7,640 bases of DNA from an uncultured Clostridia bacterium (GTDB lineage: Bacteria; Bacillota_A; Clostridia; Christensenellales; UBA1242). The position numbers were made by a program, and so were the translations under genes. This document shows, piece after piece, positions 5,901 through 7,640 of this stretch; the stretch's first letter is position 1; every line of letters starts with the position of its first letter. The DNA lies in the NCBI GenBank assembly GCA_947629895.1, contig CANRFP010000056.1, forward strand, positions 1 through 7,640, read 5' to 3'. The notes under the pieces were generated by a model that saw nothing but the letters and a program-made list of their open reading frames with translations, searched no databases and was not told where the DNA came from.

Positions 5901-7033
5901 TGAAATTAAAAAACAGGTCAAAATTTGAAATTTCTGGCTTAAATCAAGAAAAAATATTAAATTTTCTATCAAAAAACGTGTTTTTGCAAGAAATTAACCG
6001 AAAAAGCAAAACGCAAACATCTTTTGTTTGTTCATATTTTGACCATAAAAAAGTGAAAAAATTTCTTGACGAAAACAACATTAAAATTGAAAAAATCCAG
6101 CATTTTGGAGCAGCGGTTAAACTGCAAAATTTGTTTAAAAGTTATGGTGTGGTTTGTGCGGTTGTTGTGTTTTTTTCTCTCTTTATTTTGCAAAGACAAT
6201 TTGTTTTGCAATTTGATGTGCTTGGAGTTGAAAGCCTTTCAAAAACAGAAATAGTTGATTTTGTAAATCAAAATTATTCGCGTTTTATGCCAAATTTGAA
6301 CACGAAAGAAATTGAAAAAGGATTGGTGGACAAGTTTGACAAAGTCAGTTTTGCCTCTTGCATGATTAAAGGGCAAACTCTTGTTATTAACATAAAAGAA
6401 AAAGTTTTGCCAGAGCAAATGTATGGTGAGTTTTCGCCAATTATTGCAAAAAATGATGGCAAAATCACGCAAATTAACCTCATTTCTGGAACGGTTAGTG
6501 TTAAGGTTGGGGATTTTGTTCGAAAGGGAGAGGTTTTGGTTGAGCCTTACACCATAGACACAAGCGGAAGTTTGAAAAAGGTTGAGGCAAAAGCAGAAAT
6601 TTTGGCAGATGTTTATTATGAGGCGGAAGTCAGCCACAGCGAACATATTGTGGAAGTTTTAAGAACGGGAAGGTTTGTGGAAAGAAACGAGATTAAACTT
6701 TTTGGGCTTGTGATTTATTCCTATAAAGAAAAAATTCCATACAAGATGTATGAAGTTGAGAGAGAAGACGTTAAGTTGAATAAAAATGTGCTTTTGCCAT
6801 TTACAATGGAAAAAGTGAAGGTGTATGAACTTGTGGAGAATGTTGTTGAAAGCAAATTTGAGGATGTTAAAGACGAATTTATTGAAAAAGCAAGGCAAAA
6901 AACTTTGGAAAATATAAAAAACTATGATAAAATAAAAGAAGAATTTTACAATATAACAAACCAAGCGGATGTGACGATTGTAAATTATTGCATTGTTATT
7001 GAAGAAAACATGGGAGTTTATTATGATAATTGA
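5900..7033 (+). CDS. yqfD: sporulation membrane protein YqfD
   Basis: YqfD-family protein, linked with yqfC and sporulation in Bacillota; the molecular function is unknown. At 377 residues it is slightly shorter than the B. subtilis protein (about 398). Residues 1-75 form a soluble N-terminal domain, and 79-97 are a transmembrane helix (YGVVCAVVVFFSLFILQ) whose basic flank puts the N-terminus inside. Residues 103-168 resemble a POTRA-like fold (FDVLGVESLSKTEIVDFVNQ). Residues 183-215 look like a swivelling barrel-sandwich segment (NDGKITQINLISGTVSVKVG, then GDFVRKGEVLVEP), the most recognisable YqfD signature. The start is ATG 5900, overlapping the yqfC stop by one base, with AGGTGGAG 8 nt upstream. 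A TTG one codon earlier is possible but less likely. The C-terminus overlaps ybeY by 11 nt. Between yqfD and ybeY many relatives carry phoH and a 7TM-HD phosphodiesterase gene, and neither is present here. Confidence 0.9.
   Translation: MKLKNRSKFEISGLNQEKILNFLSKNVFLQEINRKSKTQTSFVCSYFDHKKVKKFLDENNIKIEKIQHFGAAVKLQNLFKSYGVVCAVVVFFSLFILQRQFVLQFDVLGVESLSKTEIVDFVNQNYSRFMPNLNTKEIEKGLVDKFDKVSFASCMIKGQTLVINIKEKVLPEQMYGEFSPIIAKNDGKITQINLISGTVSVKVGDFVRKGEVLVEPYTIDTSGSLKKVEAKAEILADVYYEAEVSHSEHIVEVLRTGRFVERNEIKLFGLVIYSYKEKIPYKMYEVEREDVKLNKNVLLPFTMEKVKVYELVENVVESKFEDVKDEFIEKARQKTLENIKNYDKIKEEFYNITNQADVTIVNYCIVIEENMGVYYDN
7012..7016 (+). promoter_or_regulatory. ribosome binding site fixing the ybeY start
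   Basis: GGGAG inside the end of yqfD lies six nt before ATG 7023. The frame extends upstream to 6993, but that start has no such site and would add ten residues unlike the family's N-terminus. Confidence 0.7.
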
Positions 7034-7490
7034 TGGAAAAATTTCCCCTTACAAAAGAAAAATCACCGCTCTTTTTAAGGTTGCAGAAGAGGTTTTAAAG
7101 GAAGATTTTGAAGATGTTTCTGTTTCTTTGAATTTTGTAAGTGAAAAAGAAATTTGTGAATTGAACAAAAAATTTCGCGGGCTCGAAAAAGTGACAGATG
7201 TGCTTTCTTTTCCAAATTTAAACAAAAAAGTGGGTGAAAAGTTGAAAAATTTTGAAAAAGAACGCAATTTTGACGATAACTTGCTTTTTTTGGGTGATAT
7301 TGTGATTTGTAAAAGCGTTGCCGAACGTCAGGCAAAGGAATATGGACACAGCACAGAAAGAGAAGTTTGTTTTTTGGCTTTGCACGGGCTGTTGCATCTT
7401 TTGGGCTATGACCACATTGAAAAAGATGATGAAATTCTTATGCAAGGCACGGCGGATGAAATATTAAAAAAATGTGGAGTTAACAGATGA
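7023..7490 (+). CDS. ybeY: endoribonuclease / rRNA maturation factor YbeY
   Basis: YbeY is a zinc-dependent RNase of the UPF0054 family, needed for 16S rRNA 3'-end maturation and 70S ribosome quality control in the cytoplasm. The 155-residue length is normal. The metal-binding motif is complete: HGLLHLLGYDH gives His121, His125 and His131 (HxxxHxxGxDH). Other family marks are KVTDVLSFP (56-64), the GDIVIC strand (91-96) and ERQAKEYGHSTEREVCFLALHG leading into the zinc motif (101-122). It overlaps yqfD by 11 nt, and its stop overlaps the era start in ATGA, so translation should be coupled across the three genes. Pairing with era is functionally sensible because Era also binds the 3' end of 16S rRNA and helps 30S assembly. 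Confidence 0.97.
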   Translation: MIIDGKISPYKRKITALFKVAEEVLKEDFEDVSVSLNFVSEKEICELNKKFRGLEKVTDVLSFPNLNKKVGEKLKNFEKERNFDDNLLFLGDIVICKSVAERQAKEYGHSTEREVCFLALHGLLHLLGYDHIEKDDEILMQGTADEILKKCGVNR

Positions 7491-7640
7491 AGTGTGGATA
7501 TGTGGCAGTTTTGGGGCTTCCAAATGCGGGGAAAAGCAGCCTTGTAAACTATCTTGTTGGCGAAGAAGTGGCAGTTGTTTCGCACAGGAGGCAAACAACA
7601 CGAAATTCAATTCTTGGAATTTTGAATGTTGAAAATGCTC
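7487..7640 (+). CDS. era: GTPase Era, N-terminal part (truncated by the window end)
   Basis: Era is an essential or near-essential GTPase that binds the 3' end of 16S rRNA through a C-terminal KH domain and assists 30S subunit maturation. Only the first 51 codons lie in the window. They show the Walker A/G1 loop GLPNAGKSS (residues 10-18), with Gly15-Lys16-Ser17 at the catalytic positions, followed by LVNYLVGEEVAVVS. Next comes the G2 region HRRQTTRNSILGI (33-45), where QTTR is diagnostic of Era and rules out Obg or TrmE. The loop is usually GRPNVGKST, so Leu for Arg, Ala for Val and Ser for Thr are mild departures. ATG 7487 overlaps the ybeY stop (ATGA), with GGAG 7 nt upstream (7476-7479). 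G3-G5 motifs and the KH domain lie beyond the edge. Confidence 0.93.
   Translation, partial: MKCGYVAVLGLPNAGKSSLVNYLVGEEVAVVSHRRQTTRNSILGILNVENA

Overview
The window is AT-rich, densely coding DNA with every supported gene on the + strand. The order floA - small membrane gene - yqfC - yqfD - ybeY - era resembles the B. subtilis floA(yqfA)-to-era neighbourhood. Together with the AT-rich composition, Gram-positive-type lipoprotein signals and GGAG-type ribosome binding sites, this points to a Bacillota (Firmicutes) genome, probably an uncultured member of the Clostridia. yqfC and yqfD belong to families found mainly in endospore formers, so a sporulating ancestry is likely. The species cannot be named from the sequence.

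Layout. Positions 1-334 hold no convincing gene. They contain a GC-rich block (about 41-205) with a 14-bp perfect palindrome and a GAGCGAAGCG motif that looks like a dispersed intergenic repeat, followed by an AT-rich promoter region. Two large predicted lipoproteins of unknown function follow (335-1786 and 1848-3893). A strong intrinsic terminator separates them, and its last bases appear to double as the -35 region of the second gene's promoter. A near-consensus extended -10 promoter (3902-3930) then drives floA (3951-4940) and a 203-residue single-pass membrane protein with an acidic tail (4950-5561). That unit ends in a second, weaker terminator. A new unit then begins with yqfC (5637-5900), yqfD (5900-7033), ybeY (7023-7490) and era (7487 to the window edge, truncated). 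Its genes overlap by 1, 11 and 4 nt, a layout typical of translational coupling.

How the genes fit together. FloA is a scaffold of membrane microdomains, and the 203-residue protein co-transcribed with it is a candidate partner. YqfC and YqfD are sporulation-associated membrane proteins. YbeY and Era both act in 16S rRNA and 30S maturation, and here they are directly coupled. The genes that lie between yqfD and era in B. subtilis apart from ybeY (phoH, the 7TM-HD phosphodiesterase gene, dgkA, cdd) are absent from this stretch.

No mobile element, CRISPR array, tRNA or rRNA was seen. The observations most worth following up are the very short or absent 5' leaders predicted for all four transcription units, the terminator/promoter overlap upstream of a possibly leaderless lipoprotein gene, the uncharacterised FloA-linked acidic membrane protein, the contracted yqfD-ybeY-era operon, and a codon-use break inside the first lipoprotein gene.
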